A stretch of DNA of 64,000 nt from Ascaphus truei. Lineage: Eukaryota; Chordata; Amphibia; Anura; Ascaphidae. Positions within the stretch are counted from its first letter, which is position 1, and every line of letters begins with the position of its first letter. The DNA is taken from the NCBI GenBank assembly GCA_036426205.1, contig WSYH01000855.1:94170-158169 (forward strand), written 5' to 3'. Of this stretch, positions 36,001 through 46,572 are shown piece after piece. The notes under the pieces were generated by a model. It saw nothing but the letters and a program-made list of their open reading frames with translations, had not been told where the DNA came from and did no database searches. Both the position numbers and the translations under genes were made by a program.

Positions 36001-37939
36001 GAATTCACATGCAAATGAGCACGCAATGCAACGTGGTATATTAGTTACTGCTTTTAGTAGGACTACAACAGATATGTCTAATTTGACACACACACACACA
36101 CACCCACACACACTAATTATATATGAATATATATATATATATATATAGATATTATATATATATATATATATATAGTATATATATATGAGACAGCAGAGAG
36201 AAACAGACATATACATATATAGATGTAGGTATGTTTATATTGGGAAGACACTATAAAAAGCTGCGTAAATATGCAAAATAACTGTAAACAACGACACGCC
36301 TAGTACAGTAATATTTCTCACCTGGTGGAAATTGTGAGGGATAAATTCCAATATCACGGTCACCAGCCAATCCCTCCACGACGACGGGAAGTAATTTTGC
36401 CCGAAGCAGCTCCTCCAATGGAGTTAATATCAGACGTTGTGGTGTCGGCCCACCTCCAGTGCCAGTAGCATGCACGCGTTGGTCTTGTATTTTCCTTTTT
36501 AATTTTGACCTAATATCGTCAAATCTCTTGTGACAATTCCGCTTGTCCCTGACATGATTCCCACACGCATTGACACCAATGACTATTGTTTCCCACATTT
36601 CTTTTCTGCTTGATGCACTTGTCCGCCCTTGAAAAACATATAAAATATATGAGGTCAATTAATAATAATAGAAGCACCAGTTTCCTACACTGCTAGCTGT
36701 TCCAAGAGATAGCAAACATGCTGTTTTAGGTGTAATATGTGAAGCACATGAGCATTCACTACTAAACCTATACATGTAAGCAAGCTTGCATTCATATTGT
36801 ATGCAGTTATGGCAAATTGACCGCCTGTGTTTAGTTCTCCTTGTAACGCATGATAAAAAGCTGTGTTTCCACACTAATTAACATAGAAAGATATTCTGAA
36901 CCCATATTTGCATATGAACAAAACTCAGATGACCTAGGATCACATGTATTTGAATAATAAATGTAAAGGTACACTTACCTAGTACACTGGCGACACACTT
37001 TATTCGAGCTCGGCTAGTCCCACGAATTCGGATATACTCGGGTGTATTGAGGTTTGTGACTGTTTTCTGCCCGAGTGCATTGAGGTATTTTCCAGGCAGG
37101 GATTGAAGCATTTTATTCCCGCTGGCTGCAATACTGCACAGTATATATATATATATATATACTGCATTACAATTCATGAATTTATGCCATCTGGTAGACA
37201 CGCGAAGCATTGCAGCCTATTAAATCCTAATCATTATCATTTAACAGATCAGCCGCCCGTCAGCCAGGCATGAACCCAGGCTGGGAAGGCAAACGCAACG
37301 GGGCTTGTCAGAGGTGAGGAGCGGCGCATTCCAGGTATCTGCCAGGTACATACTGGGTATTTGCTCGAATAAAGTGTGTCGGTGCAGTAAATGTCCATAG
37401 ATACTGTCATAGTGCTCCAGAATCCCAGTGACAAGAGCTCTATTTTCCTGGTCATTGAAGCGAGGATTACGTGGCTTCTCCACACGTTTCTTCCGAGCAG
37501 GTTTAGGGTCAGAGCTTGGCTGGTGCTGACTGGACTCTCCTTCTTCCAATGGAAGAGCCTCCAAAAGCTGGCCACCAGCAAGCACGCCACCACCAGACAC
37601 CCCATCAGCAACTGCGCCACCAGCAGCACTCCCAGCACCAGCACTCCCACTCCTAGCACCAGCACTCCCACTCCTAGCACCAGCACTCCCACTCCTAGCA
37701 CCAGCACTCCCACTCCCAGCACCAGCACTCCCACTCCCAGCAACAGCACTCCCACTCCCAGTAACAGCACTCACACTCCCAGCAACACCACTCCCACTCC
37801 CAGCACCAGCACTCCCAGCAACAGCACTCGCACTCCCAGCAACATCACTCCCCTGAACAGTACGTTCACTCCGACGCGTACTCACACGAGTAGCACTCCC
37901 ACTCCCACCAGCATCACTCTTCCCACGCTTTGCGGGCAT
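33035..37939 (-). CDS. Myb/SANT-type DNA-binding protein of the Harbinger element, four exons
   Basis: Proposed exons in transcript order are 37939-37354, 36627-36322, 34463-34386 and 34020-33035. All introns have GT/AG ends and interrupt codons after base 1. The joined length is 1956 nt (651 residues) without a stop. Residues 1-150 are a Gly/Ser/Ala repeat tract. The Myb/SANT-like domain spans the first junction: RFNDQENRALVTGILEHYDS, then RKEMWETIVIGVNACG and KRNCHKRFDDIRSKLKRKIQ. The last exon has an acidic stretch, a coiled-coil region (LERIIALQEETISQLAHL), tandem SPVGESLPK repeats and a basic end (KRKRKIQ). Harbinger Myb proteins carry the transposase to the nucleus and to the TIRs. Confidence 0.85.
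33165..33350 (-). repeat. Coding minisatellite in the last Myb/SANT exon
   Basis: About six 24-30 bp units encode SPVGESLPK-type peptides. The units vary slightly but stay in frame. Confidence 0.9.
34760..35123. mobile_element. CpG-rich Tc1/mariner-type MITE nested in a Myb/SANT intron
   Basis: TA duplications flank the element (34758-34759 and 35124-35125). The ends are inverted: CAGTAGCGACATTGTTTATT at the left and AATAAACAATGTTGGTGCTG at the right. The interior is extremely GC- and CpG-rich, with TGACGTCA and repeated CTTCCCCGG words, unlike the AT-rich host element. It sits in the intron between the exons at 34386-34463 and 36322-36627, so it should be spliced out. Confidence 0.85.
35126..36250. 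other. Intron of the Myb/SANT gene with repeats
   Basis: It contains a degenerate copy of the dispersed repeat described at 13010-13300 (35940-36090, sharing the GCAGCAAAGCATTGTGGGAA-type phrase), a CA run (36087-36113) and TA runs (36118-36186). Confidence 0.65.
37615..37860 (-). repeat. Coding minisatellite in the first Myb/SANT exon
   Basis: Units of 24 bp (plus-strand CACTCCCACTCCTAGCACCAG) encode Gly-Ser-Ala repeats. The long plus-strand frame at 37391-38092 (Thr/Pro/Ser-rich) is its antisense shadow. Confidence 0.9.
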
Positions 37940-38164
37940 ACTTACAGCACTCACAAAAAACAGACAACAAATGTACAGCCAATCACACGAAACACTTCCA
38001 CATATAAAACAAGACAAAGATGTAAACAAAACAACAAAGGACAAAGCTTTCCCAATACACAACAAGTCTCTCAGTCAATATGCAAATCTTAAATCACCAA
38101 GCTCTGTGCGTCTCTCTCTCTCTCACTCCCAACAACACAGAGAATGATTAGCAGTACACGTTGC

Positions 38165-38180
38165 CTTTAAATATGGCGCG
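38165..38180 (-). promoter_or_regulatory. Candidate core promoter of the Myb/SANT gene
   Basis: On the minus strand CCATATTTAAAGGC lies about 230 bp before the start codon and 250 bp inside the right TIR. It shares TTTAAAGG with the transposase promoter. Confidence 0.45.
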
Positions 38181-38289
38181 CAATCCAATACATGCTTGGT
38201 TCGCCTGATTCAGCAAGATTTGTGATTGGGCAACCTAACAGCACCCCGCCACGCACGCCGATACACCTGTGTGTGATCGGCTAATCATC

Positions 38290-38430
38290 GTGAGAGTGGG
38301 CGGATTTGTTTTCGCCTTGATTTTGAATGTATTCGCCACTTACTGCATACGGAGATGAAAAATCGCCAATAACATGACTAATCGGTAAGCTTGCCGATTT
38401 CACATATTCGTCGCTTACTGCATGAGGCCC
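38290..38430 (-). repeat. Right terminal inverted repeat and subterminal repeats of the Harbinger element
   Basis: The TIR is CGCTTACTGCATGAGGCCC (38412-38430). A second CACTTACTGCAT lies at about 38336-38347, with GCCGAT/ATCGG words between, mirroring the left end. Confidence 0.82.
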
Positions 38431-38433
38431 CAT

Positions 38434-38667
38434 GTCCCATGAACCCTTTGGTAATGTTACGTCTGTGTTCAAGGAACCTTTCTCTAAGCATCCTTTCATA
38501 CGACCTATATACTGTAACCCACAGGGGCAAGTTAGGAGATATACTACATAAGTAGTATTACAGTTTATAAAATGGTTTAATTTAAATGTTTCCTCTGTGG
38601 CTCTGTATTTGAATTCAATCTCCTTATTTCTATGTGTTTGCATGTGAGACATCTGTTGCCTCCCACT
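38434..38667 (-). CDS. PLE1: start of the GIY-YIG endonuclease domain
   Basis: The minus-strand frame encodes CNTTYVVYLLTCPCGLQYIG, in which VYLL and YIG are the two halves of the GIY-YIG signature typical of Penelope-like elements. A Cys/Gln-rich zinc-binding-like segment precedes it. The frame shifts near 38470 before joining the C-terminal piece at 25002. It is interrupted upstream by the insertion at 38669-39691. Confidence 0.85.
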
Positions 38668-38668
38668 T

Positions 38669-39691
38669 GTAACAGCCTAACGGACGAACTGGTAGACAGG
38701 TGTAACACAGTTTGCCCCCCCCCCCCCAATCGCAGATAGGGACTCTGTGTGGAAATACACCTGTGTTACCGTGTGTGGTGCGTTACCTGATAGGCTCACA
38801 GAAGGCCTAAATCTCTGCCGCTGGGAGCCTGGGGTTACCTGATTCTTCGAATACAGCGCCTCCACCTGTAAGGGTTCCCAACGGGGTGGGATGGTCCTCT
38901 TACAGGAACAATAATAATAATGCACGCACACAATATATATGCTAGCAACCGTTTTACTATAACTAATAACCTTGGTACTCTGTACCACAGAGTAAATAGG
39001 CATATAACTATACGTATAGAAGTTCACCACCCACATATCAACATAGGTGTCCCCAAAGTACCTGGGTGCTGGGCACCAATTCCCTGATATCCCTTATGTC
39101 CAAGCCCACCCAAAGTCTTGAAGATAGCGCTATCCCGTGGAGTATTAGTGCACTACTAAAGGTACCTGCCCGGGGCTCCGGCACCCGGGTACCGCAGTAT
39201 AACAGAATGGGATCAGCCTGTTCCGACGTGCCGTCAGCCTACGCTTGGGGGGAATTCCGGCGTGGATAATATCACCATACACCGTACCATCTATACCTTG
39301 GGGCTGGTCCGTCTCCAGTCCGCAGGCCGCAGTCATTGCGTGGCGGGGTCCTCCGTGAAGATAGTCTCTATCTAGAGGGGGTCTGCTCCCAGACCCAGTG
39401 ATCAGGTCTAATCAAACAGCTAAAGGGGCAGATTCCTTACTTAAGGCCTGTCCCTAAAGTACCACAAGCTGGGCACCCTAACTCACCCAGCTCCCAGCTC
39501 CAACTGACACTCTTCAAACACTGTCTTAACTGTCATCATCTCACAGCTTCACTGGTTGCCTAGCAAAATGTAAACTGCAGCCTCTGAAGCTGCTGTACTC
39601 CTATCTATCTAATTGCAGCCACCCTATTGGCTAAGCTGCAGCATGTGACAATCCCCTGAGGGATACCGGAGCTACACAAGTATCCCTCACA
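38669..39691. mobile_element. LTR-like insertion in PLE1
   Basis: It begins TGTAACAGCC and ends CCCTCACA, and PLE1 coding sequence resumes on both sides, so this is about 1.0 kb of inserted DNA. A poly-C run lies at 38718-38729, and the phrase CCCTAAAGTACC/CCCCAAAGTACC occurs twice. It could be a solo LTR. The target duplication is not clear (CAC at most). Confidence 0.5.
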
Positions 39692-39702
39692 TTTTGTACG
39701 GC

Positions 39703-40530
39703 CTATATACTGGTTTTCTCTTTTCGTAGTACGCTGGGTGCAATTATGTTTTTCAAGGATCTGGCCTTCTTGAAAATTACAGATGGTTTGTCTTCTAATT
39801 CCTCCTTTAGAATTTGATCATTTAAAAGTATCCCCCAGTGTTTATTAATAATTTCTTTAATATTTCTGGTTGTCTTGTCATATTTTGTTGTGAATAAACA
39901 CTTTTTTTCTATCCTCTCTTTTGCAGAATCTTCACCTTTATTGTCCCTATTGATAAGTACATCTCTATTTAAATTGCGTACTTTAATTAATTCCTCCACT
40001 TCCTCTATTCTGTACCCCTTTTCCTCAAATTTTCTCTTCAATAAAAGTGACTGCTGCTCAAAATCCTGATCTTTCGTACAATTCCTACGTAATATTAAAA
40101 ACTGTCCATATAGGGTGTTCGTTTTCCATTGGTTGGTTTTAGAATGTAAATAGCTATTCGCATCAACTGTTTTAAAATGTGTGTTGGTGCAGATGTTCAC
40201 TTCCTCATTAAAAATAATTAAATCTAGATAGTCTATTGAGTTTGCATTATATTTTGCTGCAAACTTTAAATTCATCTCATGGGTTTAAAAATAAAATTCT
40301 TTAAAAGTTCTTCACCTCCCTTCCAGATAAAAATAAGGTCATCTATAAATCTTCTATAAAATAAAATATTCTCTAAAAATGGGTTGTTGTTCCAGACATT
40401 CTTTTCCTCCCAGTATCCCATAAACAAATTTGCAAAACTGGGAGTGAATTTAGCACCCATTGCCGTCCCACATAATTGTTGATAAAATTTGCCTTCAAAA
40501 TTAAAATAATTGTGGGTTAAAATAAATCTA
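39703..40530 (-). CDS. PLE1: catalytic half of the reverse transcriptase and linker
   Basis: On the minus strand from 40530 the protein reads LTHNYFNFEGKFYQQLCGTA, then MGAKFTPSFANLFMGYWE (RT motif B region) and YRRFIDDLIFIWKG, where the DD pair is the RT catalytic centre. After a frameshift near 40272 the linker continues (40275-39703) with KARSLKNIIAPSVLRKEK, as in PLE2. The order RT then GIY-YIG identifies a Penelope-like element. Confidence 0.88.
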
Positions 40531-42776
40531 TGTCATGGGAGAGGGGGTTTGGCCCGGTATTAAATGGGTTACACCCCATTTGGCCACCCCCTGCTCTCAC
40601 TTGTGAAGCAAGGGGTTAACTGGACTGCGGTCCAGTAATATGTGTTTTCCCTGCTTCAGTATCCAAATGTGTATTTCCCTGTAAAAAATGTATTGTTCCC
40701 ATTCCAGTGTCTGCACCAACACATACACTGGGGTTGATGCGGGAGGGAAGGGGTTAATAGTTAAGGAGTGATTACAGCCCTTTGTTCCCTTTTCCCGCCT
40801 TTGCAGGCTCCGTTTTGCAGTTTCTCCATAGGTCGCCGTTGGGGCTCAATACAACCCTATGGAGATTCCGGCGATTTGGGCCCGTTTCCGTAGAAGACCT
40901 GCAGGTGGCGCCCGAGAGGAGAAGCGGCGATTCCCCATTGTAAGTCAATGGAGCCATTCATTTCAATGGGGATTCCTCGACGCCGACCTCCAGGAACGGA
41001 TTGACAGCCATCCAAACCGCAGACCGCAGAAGCGGATACAATATCTGAAAGAGAGCTTTGATCACCCTGAGTTCAAGTTCAAATACAATTGGCGTGGGAA
41101 ACTTAGGTTCTATGGCACACAGAAATAAAATTATTTTTGCCCCTAGACCCTAGGAACCCCCACACTCGACCACCACTGGGTCCAAGAATGAAGGACCCCC
41201 GTAAAGGGTCGCGCTCGCCACGAGGGTCGCGCCATTGACTCTAATGGTGGAGGGAAGAGCCGCACGTAAAAAAGACTAAGTCCAAAAGTGTAAAAAGGGT
41301 AAGCCCATATCTCCAGATCTGTGTGGACCAGAGGGCTGGGATTTTGGTCGCATGTAGTCACTGTTCCGGCATGAATGCATGGCCATTCCCAGCCCTCTCC
41401 GATCAACCAGATGGAGTATGGGCAAATGTGAAAATTGTAATGTTACTATTGACTCCAATGGGAGCGGAGGTCCCATTGAATCCTATGGCGGCGCCGGACC
41501 ATGCATTTCCTATGGCAGCGCCGGCCATATTAATTCCAATGGGGGAAAGCCGCGTGGCGTTAAAACGGCTAATACAGAAAGAGTAAAAAGTGTAAGCCCA
41601 TATCTCCGGTTCTGTGAGTACCAGAGGGTTGGGATTTGGGTCGAATGTAGTCACTGTTCCGGCATGACTGCATGGCCATTTCCAGCCCTCTCCGATCAAC
41701 CAGACGGAGTATGGGCAAATGTAAAAAATTGTGGTTTGCCTATAGACTTCAATGGCGGAGTTGCTCCATTGAAAGCCTATAGCGGCGGAGCCCATTGACT
41801 TCAACGGCAGAGTTGCTCCATTAAAAGCCTATAGCGGCGGAGCCCGTTAATTTCAATGGGAGAGTGAAAAGCAGAGATTTCGTTTAGCTATAGCGGAGAA
41901 TCCTGCATTAAAGTTAATAGGGGATTTTAACTTGTTTTTGGTATCTCCGGTTCTGGGGGTCGTGGAAGGCTGAAACTTGGCCACTATGGCAAGGGTCCTC
42001 CGGCATGAGGACCTGGCAAATCTCAGCCCATTCAGACCCACAGACCGGATTATTTTAATATAGGTAGATATTAAAGAATATACTGTTTTGCAAGGCTGGT
42101 ATAAAAGCCCGGGAAAATTACTGGCTCTGCTTTGTGTTAATGTTCAGGGGGTAGACAAATGGTCTACAATCAACCCTCTGATCAAAGGCTGACCACTCTG
42201 ATTGTGTACAATAGGGCGGGGGAACGCAGAGCCTGAGTGGTCTGTAAGTGTCATAATTCACACTTACAGACAGAAGGGTTTCCTGACTTCAAAGGAGTCT
42301 GCTAGACATTCCGGCACCCCAAGGTTAAGGTATGAGGGCTGAAACTCCATATAAACGAGTGTAAGCCCTATACCCATTGTCTTCGTGTCTTTTCATGTCT
42401 TCATCTGAACCTATATTGCTGAATGAAGTAGCAATCCTGTATCCTGATTGCTTCATTGTCCAACCCTTAAGTAAGTGCTAATTCTTGTCTGTTATTTGTA
42501 TATCTTGTGTGTTCACCTGTTTTAAGGAATAAACTATATTTATTATATCTAAGTCATGTTCAATTCAACCCAGATATTTTGGTGTGTATTATAACCTATC
42601 ACTAGCTACTGTGACAATTATTACTGTTAGATTGTAAGCTCTTCAGGGCTGGGATTTCCTTTCCCATTGTCTGATTTTGCTGCACTTATTGTATTTTAAA
42701 AAAAATCCCTGTACTGTATTCTTTGTGAATCGCTGAGTAAACTTTTCGCACTATATAAATAAAGACATACAATACA
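40531..42776. mobile_element. LTR-like insertion plus SINE/LINE tail within the PLE1 RT
   Basis: PLE1 coding text is interrupted exactly here. From 40531 (TGTCATGGGA) to 42616 (CTGTGACA) the sequence has LTR-like TG/CA ends, a TATAAACGAG box (about 42350) and AATAAA (42528). Inside, 41280-41850 has two to three tandem copies of a unit with CCATATCTCCGG and CATTGACTTCAA-like phrases. From 42625 to 42776 it is a SINE/L2-type 3' tail (TTAGATTGTAAGCTC, TGTGAATCGCTGAGTAA). No coding region is present. Confidence 0.6.
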
Positions 42777-43797
42777 ATATAGTTTGTGATAAAACTGATC
42801 TGGTCTGGGCACATTAAAAAGTCCTTTTCTAAAATATATCGTACTGCAGCAATCCCCTTCTCATGCTCTATGCATGTGTATAGGGCCGACACATCACACG
42901 TGACCCAAATTAATCCTTCTGACCATGAGAAATTTTGAATCAATTCTAATAGGTGCCCTGTATCTCTAAGATATGATTTAAGATTTTTCACATGATTTTG
43001 TAAAAATGAATCTATGAATTCCGATAAGTTCGATGTGATAGAACCGATGCCCGAGACAATTGGTCTCCCAGGTGCACTTATAAGGCTCTTATGTATTTTG
43101 GGTACATTATAAAAGATTGGCATTCTAGGATGAGGAATGTTTAAAAATGAAAATTCTGATTTGTTTAAAATGTTCTTGTCTAGAACATCTTTGAGTAGTT
43201 CTATTAGTGCATCCTGATATTTAATGATAGGGTCAGCTTTCAGCTCTACATTAGATAGGAAGCAGCATCTCCCAAGAGTCTCATGGCTTCCTTGATATAG
43301 TCTATTCTGTCTTGCACCACAACCCCTCCACCTTTGTATGCCTGTCGTATACTGTAAATATGGTCGTTTTTAAATTCTTCCAAGGTTATTTTCTCTTTTT
43401 GTGTTAAATTATTAGCATTTTCTATTTTTGTTTCACACAAGTCCTTAAAAACCAATTGGTGGAACAACTCAATATAGTGCCCTTTCGACTGTACGGGATA
43501 AAAAGATGATTTGGGTTTAAAACTTGTGTGTCTTATGTTTGTTCCGAGTTCCGTCTCTATAGCATGTATTTCCTGTATATCTTGTTCTCCAGTCTCTTCA
43601 AATAGTGCAATCATGTCTGCTAGATAGTTTTGTTCCCTTTGGTTAAAACATGCATCATAAATTGGTAAAACCTCTTTCCTCTTATTTTTAAGGAAATGTT
43701 GTTTCAGAGTAAGCTTCCTTGTGAATCTGTGCAGGTCTATGAACAGATGAAAGAGGTTGGGACTGCTGGTTGGGGCAAATGACAAGCCTTTCTCCAA
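42777..43797 (-). CDS. PLE1: N-terminal half of the reverse transcriptase
   Basis: Two frames (43797-43246 and 43123-42780) make up the first RT half. Visible landmarks are EKGLSFAPTSSPNLFHLFID, the linker QAYKGGGVVVQDR, the PLE motif PKIHKSLISAPGRPIVSGIG, and WVTCDVSALYT with the first catalytic Asp. A stop or frameshift near 43250 separates them, so the element is dead. PLE2 has the same landmarks. Confidence 0.87.
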
Positions 43798-43855
43798 AAC
43801 GATGATTTGTATGGGATTCAGAGGTTGCGATGATAGGTTAAAAATACTCCTAGCT

Positions 43856-44389
43856 TTATCTCTTTTTAATTGCTTTGTTTCTTCTGTTGAGTTTTCTTGC
43901 CCCCTCTACAACCTCTTTTTCTAGCTTTTTTAGTTCCCTTTGTGTCTGTGCTAATTGTTTCTTTCTCAATTGTAATGCTTCTTCCTGTAGCAAGTGTGAC
44001 TCCTTCCTGTCTTGCATTATTCGACCTTTCGTGGCTGCCGTTGTTTCTCTCCCTAAAAAAGTGACCGGGGTGGAGTGGGATGGGGTTTCAGTACTATACT
44101 CTTTTTGTCTTGCCCCTCTTATATCATCTGTATTTTGTTTGTCTATTCTTTGCGTCTTATTAGGTATGGTTTTCTCCGCCCTCCTATCTTCCAGTGCTGG
44201 TGTATGCACTCTGCTGTTCACCCTTAGTGTATGGTGAAACTTTATGCCAGGTGTATGTATCTGGTGTCTGCTACTTCCATTTCTCCAGTCATGTTGTTGT
44301 TCTCTCTGGTGCTTGTTACATTTATTATAATGATCTGACTGTTGTTTTGATTGTGTCACGCCATACCCTCTATTTTCATGTTGATTCAT
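43856..44389 (-). CDS. PLE1: N-terminal basic/coiled-coil region
   Basis: This 177-residue frame is rich in Gln, Lys, Arg and Glu, and ends in a coiled-coil-like segment (LRKKQLAQTQRELKKLEKEV) just before the conserved NLSSQPLN block near 43830. Its position fits the poorly conserved N-terminus of PLE proteins. No enzymatic motif is visible. Confidence 0.65.
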   Translation of the reverse strand: MNQHENRGYGVTQSKQQSDHYNKCNKHQREQQHDWRNGSSRHQIHTPGIKFHHTLRVNSRVHTPALEDRRAEKTIPNKTQRIDKQNTDDIRGARQKEYSTETPSHSTPVTFLGRETTAATKGRIMQDRKESHLLQEEALQLRKKQLAQTQRELKKLEKEVVEGARKLNRRNKAIKKR

Positions 44390-44760
44390 GTTTCGTGGGT
44401 TTTTTTACATCCCCAATCCCTATTCTTTTTCTAAATTATAATCTTGTATGTCTCTTTGGAATTTTTTTTTTAATTCAGTACTTGGCTATAGTAGTTAGCC
44501 AAGTGTCTGCGCGCCTGCCGGCGATGTAACGCGTTGACGCGGCAGCGTTTTGAGAAGACAATCAATTTTGTGTTCTCAGGAGACTGCCGTGTGACGTCAG
44601 CATCACGTGAGCTGGTTCAGCCAATAAGGGTGAACCAGCTTTGTGACGCGTCCGTGACGCATTCGCCACGCCCCTGCATCGCCTCTGATCACCTCCCCAA
44701 TCTCCTGCAGTCAAGTGCACAGATCGCACAGATATAGTATAAGTTCTGCCTTAAAGATGC
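44390..44760 (-). other. PLE1 5' region with a hairpin
   Basis: The region is CG-rich with CCAAT (44620). A 10-bp perfect stem is formed by AGCTGGTTCA and TGAACCAGCT at about 44609-44640. It probably includes the PLE promoter. I could not find a convincing hammerhead here. Confidence 0.5.
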
Positions 44761-44837
44761 ACACTCTTAAGATTCTATGCTACACCCTGCTATGGTTCCC
44801 TTGACTGCTTTCAGCAAATTAAAATATCGTAAAATTG

Positions 44838-45201
44838 CTAGGTGGCTTCTCCAAAAATACTGGACACAATGGTGAAAGATGTGACACACACACACACACT
44901 GCTCCATGCTGTTTCCTCCTCTCCTTGGCCCCATCCCCAGGCTACTGACACCTCCTCCTGATTGCTTGCTGCTGGGTAATACAGCCAATCAGGATGGAGG
45001 AAGCTGCCCAGCCCCCTAGCAACATCCCTGCTCCCTCCCTGCTCTGGGAAATCCCCTGGGCGCCCAAGCCGGTCAGGTCCCAATGTCCAGAGAGGCCATA
45101 CCGGTATACACATACATGTCCAGAATTGCCTCTAATTTTTTACTGGACAAGGTGTCCAAATACAGGAAAGTCCGGTTCAATACTGGACACCTGGCAACCC
45201 T
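44838..45201. repeat. Degenerate hAT-like repeat
   Basis: The right part reads CAATACTGGACACCTGGCAA followed by CCCT, a terminal phrase common in vertebrate hAT MITEs. TACTGGACACAATGG near 44860 may be the mirrored end. A CA run lies at 44884-44900. The target duplication is not resolved. Confidence 0.4.
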
Positions 45202-45202
45202 A

Positions 45203-45540
45203 CATTGTGAGCACATTCACATGTCTCAGACAGGTCTGCAACCCAGCTTTTCACCATTATCTTATAGCATACAGTGTTTCCACTGCAGCAAGGGATTCTG
45301 GGAAATAGCATGCAAATGAGTGCAGTGTCACCTTTTCCTTCAAATCCATTTTGACATGGACCCCTATAAGCTCATGCCTGCTGCATTACACAGCTTTTCA
45401 GCACAGCCTGGGTTGCAGACCTGTCTGAGACGTGTGAATGTGCTCATATTTTCATTTGCTGTATGCTATACAGTGGAGGATTTTTATCACTTTTTTACCC
45501 ACCATAACTTCTTTAAGGTGTGCTTGACTGCTTTGAAATG
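45203..45540 (-). repeat. Copy of the dispersed TIR repeat (45 kb)
   Basis: The ends are inverted: CACATTCACATGTCTCAGAC at 45209 and GTCTGAGACGTGTGAATGTG near 45430. Inside is AAGGGATTCTGGGAAATAGC. Extra family sequence (TTTTTTACCCACCATAACTT) extends to about 45520. The copies at 58625 and 59765 share it. Confidence 0.72.
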
Positions 45541-45586
45541 TATACATCTAAACAGCCACATGACCTTCCCCCAATAAAACTGCCTG

Positions 45587-46572
45587 TTACAGGATGCACC
45601 ATTAACAGACTAACGTGTAGCTCACCACAAACGAAGCACGACCGCTGAGGTAGGGAATTGATTAACGCCAACCCACAGCCACGCGGGCGCGCCTAGAATA
45701 TAGATTGGTCTTGCAAGCCAAGTCAGGATTAGAGATGTGAGAAAAGTTGAGGGTATTTGGCAGGTCAGGAGTGGAGAGTTGCGGATCGTCGGGGTGCGTA
45801 GCCAAGTTCAGGATTGTTGAGTAGCGAATCGTCGGGGTACGTAGCCAGGTTCAGGATAGGAGACTATCGGATCGTTGGAGTACTTGCCAAGGTCAGGACT
45901 GGAGACTGGAGAATGTTCGTTCGTAGCCGGATCAGGAGAGGAGAGGTGCGGAGTCCAAATAGAGATGCAGGGTCAGGCAACAAGAGGTTAACAGGTACGG
46001 AGAGGCAAGGTCACAGGACAAGAATGCAGCAAGGCACGGCGTCACACTAGACTATGCTCAGCAATGAGAGTCTGAAGCAGGAAGGTATATAAAAGAAGGG
46101 CCTCCAATAGAAAGCCAGGGCGGAACCAGGAAGTGAAATCCAATAGGCTGCTGGTGCACACAGGTGTGCCCTATGATACAGCCTGATCAGGAATGGAGGC
46201 GGGGCCGATTGCACACCGACCCACACGCGCGGCACGGAGGTCGGGGGGCGGAGCCTAGAACGCGCGTTATTCCCACGCCGGTCCTGTCCATAATCAGATC
46301 GGGGGCGGAGTTTGGAACGCGCATCAGCGGGGAGGCTGGACGAGTACACTTGTCGCGCGCCGGAGCGGGGGCGGAGTCAAAACCCGCTGGCGGAGAGTTA
46401 GACCGCGCAAGATCTGCGTGCGCGTGCGTAACTGGGCCAGAAGATTGCGCGTCCTGGATGTCCGTCGCGTGAGGGTCTTTAAGGTGAGGAGACGGTCTAC
46501 GGCTGCCAGGATGGCGATTCCTCACACAGACAATGCAATTAACGATCAAACTTTCTAACCCTAACATAACAG
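45587..46572 (-). repeat. LTR-like, CG-rich repeat with internal tandem units
   Basis: The unit starts TGTTACAGG and ends ACATAACA, so it has TG/CA-type ends in either orientation. A TATATAAAAG box at 46086-46095 would serve a minus-strand promoter as TTTTATATAC. From 45720 to 45960 about five units of roughly 50 bp (GTAGCCAGGTTCAGGAT type) are repeated. No TSD is found. Confidence 0.45.

Larger units (their letters stand above)
25006..38430. mobile_element. Giant PIF-Harbinger-type transposon with transposase, Myb/SANT and forkhead genes
   Basis: The terminal inverted repeat GGGCCTCATGCAGTAAGCG is perfect at both ends (25006-25024 and 38412-38430). CAT is duplicated at 25003-25005 and 38431-38433, the 3-bp size expected for PIF-Harbinger. 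Excision in silico restores the PLE1 GIY-YIG reading frame. Inside are a DDE transposase (plus), a forkhead gene (minus) and a Myb/SANT gene (minus), all open, plus large AT-rich non-coding spacers and nested SINE and MITE insertions. At 13,425 bp it is several times longer than ordinary Harbinger elements, which usually carry only transposase and Myb-like genes. Confidence 0.9.

Noticed and set aside
36985..37140. Possible extra exon of the Myb/SANT gene with good splice sites
   Set aside because: Direct joining of 37354 to 36627 preserves phase and rebuilds a Myb/SANT pattern, whereas this segment adds no recognisable part of the domain.
37391..38092. Plus-strand Thr/Pro/Ser-rich frame resembling a mucin-like protein
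   Set aside because: It is the antisense of the Gly/Ser/Ala minisatellite in exon 1 of the Myb/SANT gene.
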